64,000 bases of DNA from Flavobacterium supellecticarium. GTDB lineage: Bacteria; Bacteroidota; Bacteroidia; Flavobacteriales; Flavobacteriaceae. Below the pieces are notes generated by a model. It ran no database searches, was not told where the DNA came from, and was given only the letters and a program-made list of their open reading frames with translations. The position numbers and the translations under genes were made by a program. This document shows, piece by piece, positions 10,601 to 17,270 of the stretch. The DNA lies in contig NZ_SSNZ01000009.1 of NCBI RefSeq assembly GCF_004801375.1, positions 62,001-126,000 of the forward strand, read 5' to 3'. Every line of letters starts with the position of its first letter. Positions within the stretch are counted from its first letter, which is position 1.

Positions 10601-11049
10601 ATATTATCACCGGTGGCTACTTTTAGGGTGTTTTTGTCCAGTTCCTTACGGGTAACGACTTTTTCGAAAATCGCATCGGCATACGAAACAATAATCGATG
10701 GTTTTTTACGCGAGTTGATACGGTTGAGTACTTCGGCGCGAAGCAATACATTCGCGTTGTCGGTTTCTTCAATTTGATACGGACGACGGTACGAACCGGG
10801 ATAAAATAAAACATCCTGATCGTTGATCAGATTTTCAAGATCATTCAGATAATAGGCCGCTTCTTCCTTGTCCTGGAAAAGCAGTAAAAAAGGTAAATCA
10901 CTCTTCTGGAAAAGCGATTGAATGACAAACGAAAGCGACGATCCGATCAATCCTTTTAGATGGATCTTTTCTTCTCTTTTTTGAAGTTGTTCCGCCAACT
11001 GGTTAATCCTGGGCGATTTTTCGTATAAGGTTACAATATCGTTTTTCAA
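7687..11049 (-). CDS. mfd: Transcription-repair coupling factor
   Basis: A 1120-residue Mfd. It removes RNA polymerase stalled at DNA lesions and recruits UvrA. The N-terminal UvrB-like module is seen first (ALAEQL-type start, GGIVDVFSF around residue 180). The RNA-polymerase-interacting domain follows (VGDYVTHIDHGIGKF), then the superfamily 2 translocase with Walker A GDVGFGKTE, IIDEEQKFGV (DEEQ in place of DEAD-box), TATPIPRTL and QMRGRVGRS, and the C-terminal TRCF domain. Length is normal for the family. It sits between a small lipoprotein gene 26 bases upstream and the DsbA-like gene 7 bases downstream. Confidence 0.97.
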   Translation of the reverse strand: MKNDIVTLYEKSPRINQLAEQLQKREEKIHLKGLIGSSLSFVIQSLFQKSDLPFLLLFQDKEEAAYYLNDLENLINDQDVLFYPGSYRRPYQIEETDNANVLLRAEVLNRINSRKKPSIIVSYADAIFEKVVTRKELDKNTLKVATGDNISIDFINEVLFEYNFKRVDFVSEPGEFSVRGGIVDVFSFSNDNPYRIEFFGNEVDSIRTFDVETQLSVEKQKKITIIPNVENKFLKENRESFLDYISPQTVIFIQNTDLLLNRLDKLFEKANEAFQKLSSEIQHVSPENMFLNQQSFVKRSLDFTIVELASKPIYRTQKTVEFHIQPQPSFNKQFDLLLNNLNDNHFNGYKNYLFCSNEGQAKRFHDIFESLDETNHEDIRKQYKTIVSPLYQGFIDDENRIACYTDHQIFERYHKFNLKNGYSKKQTITLKELTTLSVGDYVTHIDHGIGKFGGLQKIQVEGKTQEAIKLVYADNDIVYVSIHSLHKISKYNGKDGAPPKIYKLGSSAWKTLKQKTKARVKHIAFNLIQLYAKRRLDKGFAFAPDSYLQAELESSFIYEDTPDQLKATQDVKADMENDRPMDRLVCGDVGFGKTEVAIRAAFKAVDNGKQVAILVPTTILAFQHYKTFRDRLKDMPVNVNYINRFRTAKQKTEILKELEGGKLDIIIGTHQLVNKNVVFKNLGLLIIDEEQKFGVAVKDKLKTIAQNVDTLTLTATPIPRTLQFSLMAARDLSVITTPPPNRYPIETHVVGFNEEVIRDAVSYEIERGGQVYFINNRIENIKEVAGMIQRLVPGARVGVGHGQMDGKKLEELMLAFMDGEFDVLVATTIIESGLDVPNANTIFINNANNFGLSDLHQMRGRVGRSNKKAFCYFICPPYSAMTEEARKRIQALEQFSELGSGFNIAMKDLEIRGAGDLLGGEQSGFINEIGFDTYQKIMNEAIEELKENEFKDLYPEDNDIETKEYVKDIQIDTDFELLFPDEYINNISERLNLYNELSIIKTDADLQAYEQKLIDRFGPLPRQAVALLNSIRIKWIATSIGIEKLVLKQGKMVGYFVADQQSDFYQSNRFHKVLRFVQQQGNLCKMKEKETKNGLRLLLTFENVKSIKRALELMEMMHQN

Positions 11050-11075
11050 GGAATACTACTTTTGATTAAGGGGAA

Positions 11076-11663
11076 CTATTGTTTCGGTTCTGTAAAACCG
11101 GCTCGTGCACGACGAACAGTGTCTAATGCCTGAAGCATTTCGGTTTCACCGGCCTCTCTTGGAATTTCCATTTTATAAATGATCTCGGCCATTTGATCCT
11201 GTATGGAAATTGTTTCTTCCGAAACTTCATGAATCAATGTGATCACTTTTTGTGTCGGTATATAATCCAGCGAGATAAATGTTTCCAGCGATTTTATTTT
11301 TGTGTTAAGCGTCGAAAGCCGGCTTCTAACGGCTGGTGTGTCAAAAATAAACGGAATATTATTCGTTAAGGAATCGGATTTTTTAACCAGATTTATCGTT
11401 TTTAGTTTGAATGCGTTAAGGGTGCTTTTGGGTTTTTGACCCAATTCCTGTTTGAACTGGCGCCATTCCTGCCAATTCTGAATTTTGCTTTGTACTTTCG
11501 GATTTACAGCCGGAATATCGAACTTCCAGTTGGCGTTGATTACGGCAAAAACAGAATCCCGTCGTTGTAAGGATTTTATATATGCTGTTTCGCGTTCCTC
11601 TTTGTTATTACATGAAAAAAGAAAAAGGGATAAAACCGCTAAAACAGGTACGATATATTTCAT
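11076..11663 (-). CDS. Hypothetical lipoprotein upstream of mfd
   Basis: A 195-residue protein with a lipoprotein signal (lipobox FLFSC, Cys18). The rest is mainly helical and charged, with long heptad-like stretches (for example LSTLNTKIKSLETF and TLIHEVSEETISIQDQMAEI), suggesting a coiled coil. No known domain is recognised. It is 26 bases upstream of mfd on the same strand and likely shares its transcript; a functional link to repair is not implied. Confidence 0.75.
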   Translation of the reverse strand: MKYIVPVLAVLSLFLFSCNNKEERETAYIKSLQRRDSVFAVINANWKFDIPAVNPKVQSKIQNWQEWRQFKQELGQKPKSTLNAFKLKTINLVKKSDSLTNNIPFIFDTPAVRSRLSTLNTKIKSLETFISLDYIPTQKVITLIHEVSEETISIQDQMAEIIYKMEIPREAGETEMLQALDTVRRARAGFTEPKQ

Positions 11664-11785
11664 TTTTAATAAAGTCGTTAGTATGAAGCAACAAATTTAC
11701 AAATGTTATTGAAAACTTCTTTTTTTATGGGAATTTGTTAACTAAAATTAATCGTACGCCCTAAATAATCACAAGTTAAAGTAAG

Positions 11786-11814
11786 TTGTAAATAGCTTTG
11801 AATCGCTATCTTTG
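11786..11814 (+). promoter_or_regulatory. Bacteroidota-type promoter of the threonine dehydrogenase gene
   Basis: TTG (11786-11788), an 18-base spacer and TATCTTTG (11807-11814), matching the -33 TTG / -7 TAnnTTTG pattern known for Flavobacterium. It lies 26 bases upstream of the ATG at 11841. Confidence 0.7.
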
Positions 11815-11840
11815 TCAAAAATATAGCTACTACTAAAAAT

Positions 11841-12785
11841 ATGAATACAACAATTTTAATTATTGGTGCCTGTGGTCAGATTGGCTCTGAACTGACCGTT
11901 AAATTGCGCCAGATCTACGGAAATGACAATGTGATTGCTTCCGATATCAGAAAAGGAACTCAGGAATTTGTATCAACAGGTCCTTTCGAAGTGGTCAATG
12001 CAATGGATTTTAACCAGATTGAAGAAGTTGTTGAAAAATATAAAGTAGATGAAGTGTATCTTATGGCGGCATTGCTTTCGGCTACTGCTGAAAAAAATCC
12101 TGCTTTTGCCTGGGATCTCAATATGAATTCGTTATTCCACGTGTTAAATCTGGCGAAAGCCGAAAAAATTAAAAAAGTATTCTGGCCTTCCAGTATCGCT
12201 GTTTTCGGACCAACAACACCGCGAATCGATACGCCGCAATATACCGTAATGGAACCGTCTACAGTTTATGGAATTTCCAAACAAACCGGCGAAAGATGGT
12301 GTGAATATTACCATCAGAAATATGGTGTGGATGTAAGAAGCATCCGTTATCCGGGACTTATTTCCTGGACAACACCTCCCGGTGGTGGAACAACCGATTA
12401 TGCCGTGGATATTTATTATAAAGCATTGGAAAATAAAGCATATACCTGTTTCCTTTCGGAAGAAACGGCTTTGCCAATGATGTATATGGATGATGCAATT
12501 AAAGCGACAATCAGTATCATGCAGGCGCCGGCCGATGATGTAAAAATCCGTTCATCGTATAATCTTTCGGCAATGAGTTTTACGCCAAAAGAAATTGCGC
12601 AATCGATTAAAAAACAGATCCCGGAATTTACAATTGGTTATGAACCGGACTTCCGTCAGGCAATTGCCGACAGTTGGCCGGCGAGTATCGACGACAGTTG
12701 TGCGCGAAATGATTGGGGTTGGAAACATGATTTCGACTTAGAAAAGATGACTGCGGTAATGTTGGAAAATCTTTCAAAAAAATAA
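11841..12785 (+). CDS. NAD-dependent epimerase/dehydratase family protein, probably L-threonine 3-dehydrogenase (SDR type)
   Basis: A 314-residue extended short-chain dehydrogenase. The N-terminal NAD motif is GACGQIG and the catalytic pair is the YGISK motif (YxxxK) with an upstream Ser (WPSSIAVFGP). The segment PGLISWTTPPGGGTTDYAVD is characteristic of the UDP-epimerase-like L-threonine dehydrogenases described from Flavobacterium and Cytophaga, which oxidise threonine to 2-amino-3-ketobutyrate. It is monocistronic, with its own promoter and a strong terminator. Substrate is inferred from family resemblance. Confidence 0.87.
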   Translation: MNTTILIIGACGQIGSELTVKLRQIYGNDNVIASDIRKGTQEFVSTGPFEVVNAMDFNQIEEVVEKYKVDEVYLMAALLSATAEKNPAFAWDLNMNSLFHVLNLAKAEKIKKVFWPSSIAVFGPTTPRIDTPQYTVMEPSTVYGISKQTGERWCEYYHQKYGVDVRSIRYPGLISWTTPPGGGTTDYAVDIYYKALENKAYTCFLSEETALPMMYMDDAIKATISIMQAPADDVKIRSSYNLSAMSFTPKEIAQSIKKQIPEFTIGYEPDFRQAIADSWPASIDDSCARNDWGWKHDFDLEKMTAVMLENLSKK

Positions 12786-12789
12786 TAAC

Positions 12790-12823
12790 AAAAGGGACTG
12801 TTTTTGAGCAGTCCCTTTTTGTT
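12790..12823 (+). terminator. Terminator after the threonine dehydrogenase gene
   Basis: Arms AAAAGGGACTG (12790-12800) and CAGTCCCTTTT (12809-12819) with a T-tail, between convergent genes. Confidence 0.8.
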
Positions 12824-12847
12824 GCATGCAGGTTAATTAAAATGGAG

Positions 12848-13414
12848 TTATTGTTGTACAACCTGCGTTCGCAGGGATTCCAGTAGTGTGCCGACTTCTC
12901 CAATCAGTTCGTTGGGTACACTATTCTTCTGTGCGCCAATTACCACATCGCCGATAAACTTGTCCATTGCGGCATTATTGGCTTTCATCGCCATTCTCGG
13001 GTTTGTCGCCGGATTATGTGCGGCCATCATACTTAAGCCGGAATAGGTAAAATTCTTTGCTCCGGTACCCACACAAAAGAAGTCGGTTAAATTTTTACTT
13101 AAGATGGCCAGATTGGTGGTGTTTCCGGAACCTACTTCCGAAAGTAAGGTCGAAAAATAAGGTTGTAACTGCGGATCGGCCGCAATAACAAAAATAGTAC
13201 TGTCTACAACGGAGCGCAATCCCAAACGGCCTTTTTCGATCATTTGTGATGGATTGTTCGGATCGGCTACCATAGTAGTTCCGCCTAATTTCTGGTAAAG
13301 TGTAGGCGGCGTTACCACTACCGGGGTGTCGTCGTTGTCTTTGCTACAGGAATAAAAAGTGGCAACTCCAATAAGTAAAAGCCCTGCGAAAGTAATTTTT
13401 AAACTGTTTTTCAT
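12848..13414 (-). CDS. Truncated-haemoglobin-like lipoprotein
   Basis: A 188-residue exported protein with a lipobox (TFYSC, near residue 23). The mature part begins with LYQKLGGTTMV, the usual opening of group I truncated globins, and continues through helices with DFFCVGTG and FTYSGLSMMAAHNP, where the His fits a haem-ligand position. Truncated globins bind O2, NO or CO; a surface-anchored form is unusual and may act in NO or redox handling. The gene is 18 bases after the small membrane-protein gene at 13433-13867 and probably shares its transcript. Haem binding is inferred, not shown. Confidence 0.75.
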   Translation of the reverse strand: MKNSLKITFAGLLLIGVATFYSCSKDNDDTPVVVTPPTLYQKLGGTTMVADPNNPSQMIEKGRLGLRSVVDSTIFVIAADPQLQPYFSTLLSEVGSGNTTNLAILSKNLTDFFCVGTGAKNFTYSGLSMMAAHNPATNPRMAMKANNAAMDKFIGDVVIGAQKNSVPNELIGEVGTLLESLRTQVVQQ

Positions 13415-13432
13415 AATAATTTGGTTTTATAG

Positions 13433-13867
13433 TTAATTAAATAGTTTGTGTATTCCGTTTGAAAAACGATAGGAAAACGAATTCCGATCCATGATCGGAC
13501 ATCCGGTGTTTTTCATTGCATCGGTCACTACAAAGCGTTCGGCTTGATAGTTTCCTTTTTGCATAAGGGCTTCAAATGCCTGTTCTGCGTCAACTTTATT
13601 TAAATCGTGCGAATAAACTAAAGTGCCGTCCTGAATGTTGAAAAAAGTGTTTTTTACGCCATCAATACTTCGCAGTTGCGCGTTGATACGTTTTGCTTTA
13701 ACAGAATCGATAGGTTCTTTAAAATCGATACGGCTGAGTTGTAGGCTGTTGTTGTCGTAGTTTTTAGGGGTTACTAAAAGAATATGAACAACGAGAACTA
13801 CAAAAAGAAGCACCGTTATGCCTAAAATAGAACCTGCAATCCATTTGATTTTTTTGTTGATTTTCAT
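13433..13867 (-). CDS. Small membrane-anchored protein with HMA-like fold (no CxxC)
   Basis: A 144-residue protein with one N-terminal membrane helix (about residues 10-32) and a soluble domain that reads like a heavy-metal-associated ferredoxin-like fold (beta-alpha-beta-beta-alpha-beta: IDSVKAKRINAQLRSIDGVK, then DGTLVYSHD, then AEQAFEALMQKG) but lacks the metal-binding CxxC. A single Cys occurs near the C-terminus (NTGCPIMDR). It is the first gene of a pair with the globin lipoprotein, so it may serve the same process. No specific function is recognised. Confidence 0.65.
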   Translation of the reverse strand: MKINKKIKWIAGSILGITVLLFVVLVVHILLVTPKNYDNNSLQLSRIDFKEPIDSVKAKRINAQLRSIDGVKNTFFNIQDGTLVYSHDLNKVDAEQAFEALMQKGNYQAERFVVTDAMKNTGCPIMDRNSFSYRFSNGIHKLFN

Positions 13868-13943
13868 GGCATAGTTTGGTTTTAAATGTTTGTTAGTGTT
13901 ATTTACGGTGAAAAAGCGGTTTTGGTTTTAAAATAATTGAAAT

Positions 13944-13975
13944 AAAAAAACCGGATACAATGATCCGGTTTTTAA
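13944..13975 (-). terminator. Terminator after the NTF2-like gene
   Basis: Arms AAAACCGGAT and ATCCGGTTTT around 13948-13972 with a 6-base loop and flanking A/T runs. It separates the 14001 gene from the 13867 gene, both on the minus strand. Confidence 0.7.
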
Positions 13976-14000
13976 AAATGGGTTTTAAGCTATAAAAAAG

Positions 14001-14519
14001 CTATGGCGTCTGTTTTTTTAATTCGCTTGCCAGTTTGTTTTCAATGTCGTTTTTTGCTTTTACAACATCGTTTATTTTATCGTTTGGAATGGTCATCGAA
14101 AGGACATAATGTTTGATTTTCCATTCGCCATCTTTTTTGATTACGACACCCGAACCACGGCAGATTTTCATTTGCGTGTCCAAAAGCTCGTCAAACCAGG
14201 CCATCGAAAGATCCTCGTTAAAATAAATATTTCGCTGTAAAGGTTTGAAAATCCAGGCTTTTCCTTTGTCAAAATACGGTTTGGCAAATTCGCCGAAGGC
14301 TTTTTTATTCCAGTTTTCGGTGGCATCGGTGCCAATATAAGTAGCGTCGTCAGTCAGATCGTTAAAATAATCGTTATAATCCGCTTCTGCGGCAGCCTGA
14401 TGCCATTCGTCCAGCATCATGTTGATTTCCTGTTTTTCTTCGTTAATGGCTTCTTCGCTGGGTTTCATGCAGGAAGCAAAAAGCGAGGCTGTTGCCAAAA
14501 GTAATACTGTTTTTTGCAT
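14001..14519 (-). CDS. NTF2-like (SnoaL-type) lipoprotein
   Basis: A 172-residue protein with a lipobox (SLFASC, Cys17). The mature region has the layout of a nuclear-transport-factor-2/SnoaL_3 fold: a first helix (INEEKQEINMMLDEWHQAAAEADYN), DDATYIGTDATENW, a mid segment with MAWFDELLD and a final strand DGEWKIKHYVLSMTIP. The fold is used as an enzyme or binding domain in many contexts; the ligand is unknown. It starts 1 base after the aldehyde dehydrogenase stop, so the two genes are probably one operon. Confidence 0.75.
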   Translation of the reverse strand: MQKTVLLLATASLFASCMKPSEEAINEEKQEINMMLDEWHQAAAEADYNDYFNDLTDDATYIGTDATENWNKKAFGEFAKPYFDKGKAWIFKPLQRNIYFNEDLSMAWFDELLDTQMKICRGSGVVIKKDGEWKIKHYVLSMTIPNDKINDVVKAKNDIENKLASELKKQTP

Positions 14520-14520
14520 A

Positions 14521-15828
14521 TTAGTGTTGTATTAGTACCGTTTTTATGTTTACAAATTCATGAATGCCTTCTTCGGATAATTCCCGTCCGTATCCTGATT
14601 TCTTAATCCCTCCAAATGGCAATCGCGGATCGGATTTAACCATTTCGTTGATAAAAACGGCACCTTCTTCAAAGTCGGAGATTCGTGTTTTGATTCCTTC
14701 AATATTTTGTGTGAAAACCGAAACGCCCAGTCCAAAACGGGAGTTGTTGCTAATAGCGATGGCTTCGTCCAGGTTTTTAAAAGCGACTAACGCGGCCACG
14801 GGACCAAAGACTTCTTCGTTAAAAACAGGCATCTCTTTTGTGACGTTGGTAATGATGGTCGGGTCGAAGTAGGCCTCGTTGCGGGTTCCGCCAAAAGCGA
14901 TAGTGGCACCCATAGCAACCGATTGTTGTACCTGATTTTCCACTTCCTGAGCGAGATCCACCCGGGCCATCGGGCCGATTTGTGTCGTAGGATCCATCGG
15001 ATCACCCATTTTTAACTGACCAAAAGCGGCTTTATATTTTTCCAGAAACGAATCGAAAATACTTTCCTGAATCAGGAATCGTTTTCCGGCAATACAACTC
15101 TGACCGGCATTTTGCATCCGGGCATTTACAGCAGTGCTTACGGCTTTTTCCAGATCGGCATCTTCACAAACAATAAAAGCATTGCTTCCGCCCAATTCCA
15201 GAACCGATTTTTTTAAGTGTTTGGCCGCTTCGGTGGCTACGGCAATACCGGCATTTTCACTTCCGGTTAGCGATACGGCTTTTATATGCGGATTAGCAAT
15301 AACATCGGCCACTGCTTTACTCGAAATAGGGAGGTTTTGGTAGATTCCTTCCGGTAAACCGCTGTTGCGACAAAGTGTTTCAATGATTTGTGCTGTTTCC
15401 GGAACATTACTGGCGTGCTTTACCACAACGGTATTCCCGGCCACAATCGATGGAATTGCAAAACGGAATACCTGCCAAAACGGAAAATTCCAAGGCATAA
15501 CACCCAAAAGAACACCAAGTGGATCGTAAGTGACGTAGCTTTCTGCGGCTTCCGTAGCAATTGTTCGACCTTGTAAAAAAGCCGGTGCATTATGGATATA
15601 ATAATCACATAAAAGTCCACATTTTTCTACTTCGGCTATGGATTGTGTAATTGGCTTACCCATTTCCTTGCTGATCCATTCGGCATATTCCTGTTTGTTT
15701 TCTAAAAGTTTTACTTTTAGATTTTCAATATGCCGAATTCTTTCCGTTAGCGCTGTTTTTTTCCAGGTTTGAAAAGCAACTGCAGCCGTATTTATTTTTT
15801 TAGGAATGTTATTTGTAGCCATCATCAA
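14521..15828 (-). CDS. NAD(P)-dependent aldehyde dehydrogenase (succinate-semialdehyde type)
   Basis: A 435-residue aldehyde dehydrogenase, slightly shorter than the usual 450-490. The cofactor segment VMPWNFPFWQ, the catalytic Glu in LELGGSNAF and the catalytic Cys in NAGQSCIAGKR are intact, as is the C-terminal PFGGIKKSGYGREL. The family oxidises aldehydes such as succinate semialdehyde to acids. Three ATG codons in a row at the N-terminus (15828, 15825, 15822) leave the exact start open by two residues. The NTF2-like gene follows immediately. Substrate is inferred from family resemblance only. Confidence 0.88.
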   Translation of the reverse strand: MMMATNNIPKKINTAAVAFQTWKKTALTERIRHIENLKVKLLENKQEYAEWISKEMGKPITQSIAEVEKCGLLCDYYIHNAPAFLQGRTIATEAAESYVTYDPLGVLLGVMPWNFPFWQVFRFAIPSIVAGNTVVVKHASNVPETAQIIETLCRNSGLPEGIYQNLPISSKAVADVIANPHIKAVSLTGSENAGIAVATEAAKHLKKSVLELGGSNAFIVCEDADLEKAVSTAVNARMQNAGQSCIAGKRFLIQESIFDSFLEKYKAAFGQLKMGDPMDPTTQIGPMARVDLAQEVENQVQQSVAMGATIAFGGTRNEAYFDPTIITNVTKEMPVFNEEVFGPVAALVAFKNLDEAIAISNNSRFGLGVSVFTQNIEGIKTRISDFEEGAVFINEMVKSDPRLPFGGIKKSGYGRELSEEGIHEFVNIKTVLIQH

Positions 15829-15916
15829 CTTTTTTCTATGCTAGTAAAGATACTTATTTTCAGAAAAACAGTTTGTTAAAATAAGATGTCATTACGGATA
15901 ATGGCGACGAAGATGT

Positions 15917-16126
15917 TTATTTTAATCGCCTTACTCTGGTGTTGTATTTAAAAAAGGAATATACCGGGCAGAAATTAAAAAGACCGGTTAGTAATAATAG
16001 AGCACCGATGATCAATAGGATATAGCCTATTGTTCCAGTGATAATTTCCGTAGATACCAATAGTGACAAGATAATGGCAATGGTAATTCGGATGATTTTG
16101 TCGATACTACCCATATTTTTTCTCAT
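15917..16126 (-). CDS. DUF2892 (YgaP-like) small membrane protein
   Basis: A 69-residue protein with two hydrophobic helices (ITIAIILSLLVST and IGYILLIIGALLLLTGLF) followed by FCPVYSFF, the typical ending of DUF2892 proteins, which include the membrane part of the rhodanese YgaP. It is the last gene of a minus-strand trio with a thioredoxin and a second DUF2892 protein, 17 bases after the thioredoxin stop. A role in sulfur or redox metabolism is suggested by that context. Confidence 0.8.
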   Translation of the reverse strand: MRKNMGSIDKIIRITIAIILSLLVSTEIITGTIGYILLIIGALLLLTGLFNFCPVYSFFKYNTRVRRLK

Positions 16127-16143
16127 AGTACAACTGATAAAGG

Positions 16144-16443
16144 TTACTTTTTATGCGCACGAATGATAGTGATTAATTCCTCTTTGGAAATCAACCCGGA
16201 ATGTCTCCAGAGTTGTTGGCCGTCTTTAAACAGCATCATAGTAGGAACGCTTCGGATTTGGTAGGTTGCGGCAAGTGATTGGTTTTTGTCTACGTCGATT
16301 TTAATAATATGAACCGCTTCGCCCAAGGTATCTTTTACCTCTTTTAAAACGGGAGCTAATACGGTACAAGGCTGGCACCAGGTAGCGAAAAAATCGACCA
16401 GAACGGGTTCTTTTTTTTGAATGATTTCTGAAAAAGTACTCAT
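16144..16443 (-). CDS. Thioredoxin-family protein
   Basis: A 99-residue thioredoxin without signal peptide. The redox site is WCQPC (Cys23, Cys26), where classical thioredoxins have WCGPC. The cis-Pro segment RSVPTMMLF and the closing GLISKEEL are conserved. It would reduce disulfides in the cytoplasm. It lies in the middle of a trio with DUF2892 membrane proteins on each side, a grouping that points to thiol or sulfane-sulfur chemistry under a shared promoter with an upstream Crp/Fnr-like dyad. Confidence 0.9.
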   Translation of the reverse strand: MSTFSEIIQKKEPVLVDFFATWCQPCTVLAPVLKEVKDTLGEAVHIIKIDVDKNQSLAATYQIRSVPTMMLFKDGQQLWRHSGLISKEELITIIRAHKK

Positions 16444-16472
16444 AATTATTACTGTATAATTTTGGGATTTAT

Positions 16473-16667
16473 TTATCGTCTGGTTTTATTGGGAATGGAG
16501 CATTGGTTGTTGTTACATCCGAAATTAAAAATGGCCTGAAGCAGGAAAAATAATCCGAACACACCAAATAGCCATTCCCGGTTTTCATAAGCGGTATAAA
16601 ACATAAATAAGGCGATGGCCAAACGGAAATACCGCATAAAATGCCAGTTTGAAAATAGGTTTTTCAT
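16473..16667 (-). CDS. DUF2892-like small membrane protein
   Basis: The start at 16667 (MKNLFSNWHFMRYFRLAIAL) gives a 64-residue protein; an upstream in-frame ATG at 16727 would add 20 residues and overlap the operator-like dyad, so it is less likely. One or two membrane segments (LAIALFMFYTAYENREWLFGVFGLFFLLQAIFNFGC, split by a short polar turn) precede a C-terminus with two Cys residues. First gene of the thioredoxin trio. Confidence 0.7.
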   Translation of the reverse strand: MKNLFSNWHFMRYFRLAIALFMFYTAYENREWLFGVFGLFFLLQAIFNFGCNNNQCSIPNKTRR

Positions 16668-16720
16668 TATTGGAGAAATTCTGTTTTTTATAAATTTACG
16701 AAAAATAATGGAGTTTGGAT

Positions 16721-16734
16721 GTAACAAATGTTAC
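16721..16734. promoter_or_regulatory. Crp/Fnr-like dyad upstream of the thioredoxin operon
   Basis: A perfect dyad with arms GTAAC (16721-16725) and GTTAC (16730-16734) separated by AAAT. The 5-4-5 geometry is that of Crp/Fnr-family operators. It lies 54 bases upstream of the chosen start of the first gene of the trio, on the minus strand. The regulator is not identified. Confidence 0.5.
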
Positions 16735-16771
16735 TTAAAATAAGAAGTTGAGGTAGGGAAGTGTATAAAAC

Positions 16772-16803
16772 AAAAAGCCATTCGATAGAATGGCTTTTTG
16801 TTT
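16772..16803 (-). terminator. Terminator at the outer end of the tRNA/GIY-YIG array
   Basis: Arms AAAAAGCCATTC (16772-16783) and GAATGGCTTTTT (16788-16799) with loop GATA, directly after the 3' end of the last tRNA remnant on the minus strand. Confidence 0.75.
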
Positions 16804-16805
16804 TG

Positions 16806-16868
16806 CTCCCCCTCTTGGGCTCGAACTAATCCCGATAGCTATCGGGACTCTGATTGAAAGTCAGATGC
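16806..16868 (-). pseudogene. tRNA-Asn remnant 1 (5' half missing, altered anticodon loop)
   Basis: Matches the 3' acceptor strand, T arm and anticodon arm of the intact tRNA-Asn genes, but the acceptor 5' strand and D arm are absent and the variable region is replaced by the palindrome. The anticodon loop reads CTTTCAA rather than CTGTTAA. Confidence 0.85.
16830..16847. repeat. Perfect 18-bp palindrome, copy 1
   Basis: TCCCGATAGCTATCGGGA, self-complementary over all 18 bases, lying between anticodon arm and T arm of tRNA remnant 1. The same palindrome recurs in the other two units. Confidence 0.9.
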
Positions 16869-17156
16869 GTCTTTGTATTTTTCGAGTAAATTAAACTTCA
16901 TTTCTGGATATTGAAGTAAATTCCGGATATATATTTTACTCTTCATTGCTTTAATATGTTTTTCAATGGATAAACCTTGATTTTTTGATTCACACTCAAT
17001 TGTGAAAATCAATTCCCAGTCATTGGCCTTATAAGTGAATTTTCTTGATTGAGTATCGTTTAAATGAAATTCTATTCTTTGAGTAAGGTTTTGTGTAAAG
17101 CCAATATAATGTTTGTCTAGCTTTTTTGAGTAGAGAATGTAAACGAAATTGTCCAT
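16839..17156 (-). CDS. GIY-YIG nuclease-family protein, copy 1
   Basis: A 105-residue single-domain GIY-YIG protein (UvrC N-terminal superfamily). The signature is VYILYS...HYIGFT (Tyr6, Tyr17), with Arg27 in LTQRIEFH and Glu65 in LSIEKHIKAMKS fitting the catalytic Arg and metal-binding Glu. Family members cut DNA. This copy is longer than its two sisters: its stop is not in the anticodon loop because that loop is changed, so translation continues to a TAG inside the palindrome (ending DFQSESR). The start lies just after a terminator-like hairpin. It may be a homing-type enzyme tied to tRNA-Asn. Confidence 0.82.
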   Translation of the reverse strand: MDNFVYILYSKKLDKHYIGFTQNLTQRIEFHLNDTQSRKFTYKANDWELIFTIECESKNQGLSIEKHIKAMKSKIYIRNLLQYPEMKFNLLEKYKDASDFQSESR

Positions 17157-17167
17157 TTTACAAAAAT

Positions 17168-17204
17168 AAAAAAAATCCTAACCATTTCTGATTAGGATTT
17201 TTTT
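17168..17204 (-). terminator. Unit hairpin 1
   Basis: Arms AAAATCCTAA and TTAGGATTTT with a 10-base loop and T-runs on either strand, between the tRNA remnant of unit 2 and the GIY-YIG gene of unit 1 on the minus strand. Confidence 0.75.
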
Positions 17205-17205
17205 G

Positions 17206-17270
17206 CTCCCCCTCTTGGGCTCGAACCAATCCCGATAGCTATCGGGACTCTGATTAACAGTCAGATGCTC
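17206..17270 (-). pseudogene. tRNA-Asn remnant 2 (5' half missing)
   Basis: Same structure as remnant 1, with the original anticodon loop CTGTTAA (anticodon GTT) and anticodon stem intact. The acceptor 5' strand and D arm are replaced by the end of the GIY-YIG gene, so no functional tRNA can fold. Confidence 0.88.
17230..17247. repeat. Perfect 18-bp palindrome, copy 2
   Basis: Identical to copy 1 and in the same place within the tRNA remnant. Confidence 0.9.

Noticed and set aside
10373..10777. 134-codon plus-strand frame inside mfd
   Set aside because: Antisense shadow of the mfd N-terminal domain with no start context or domain.
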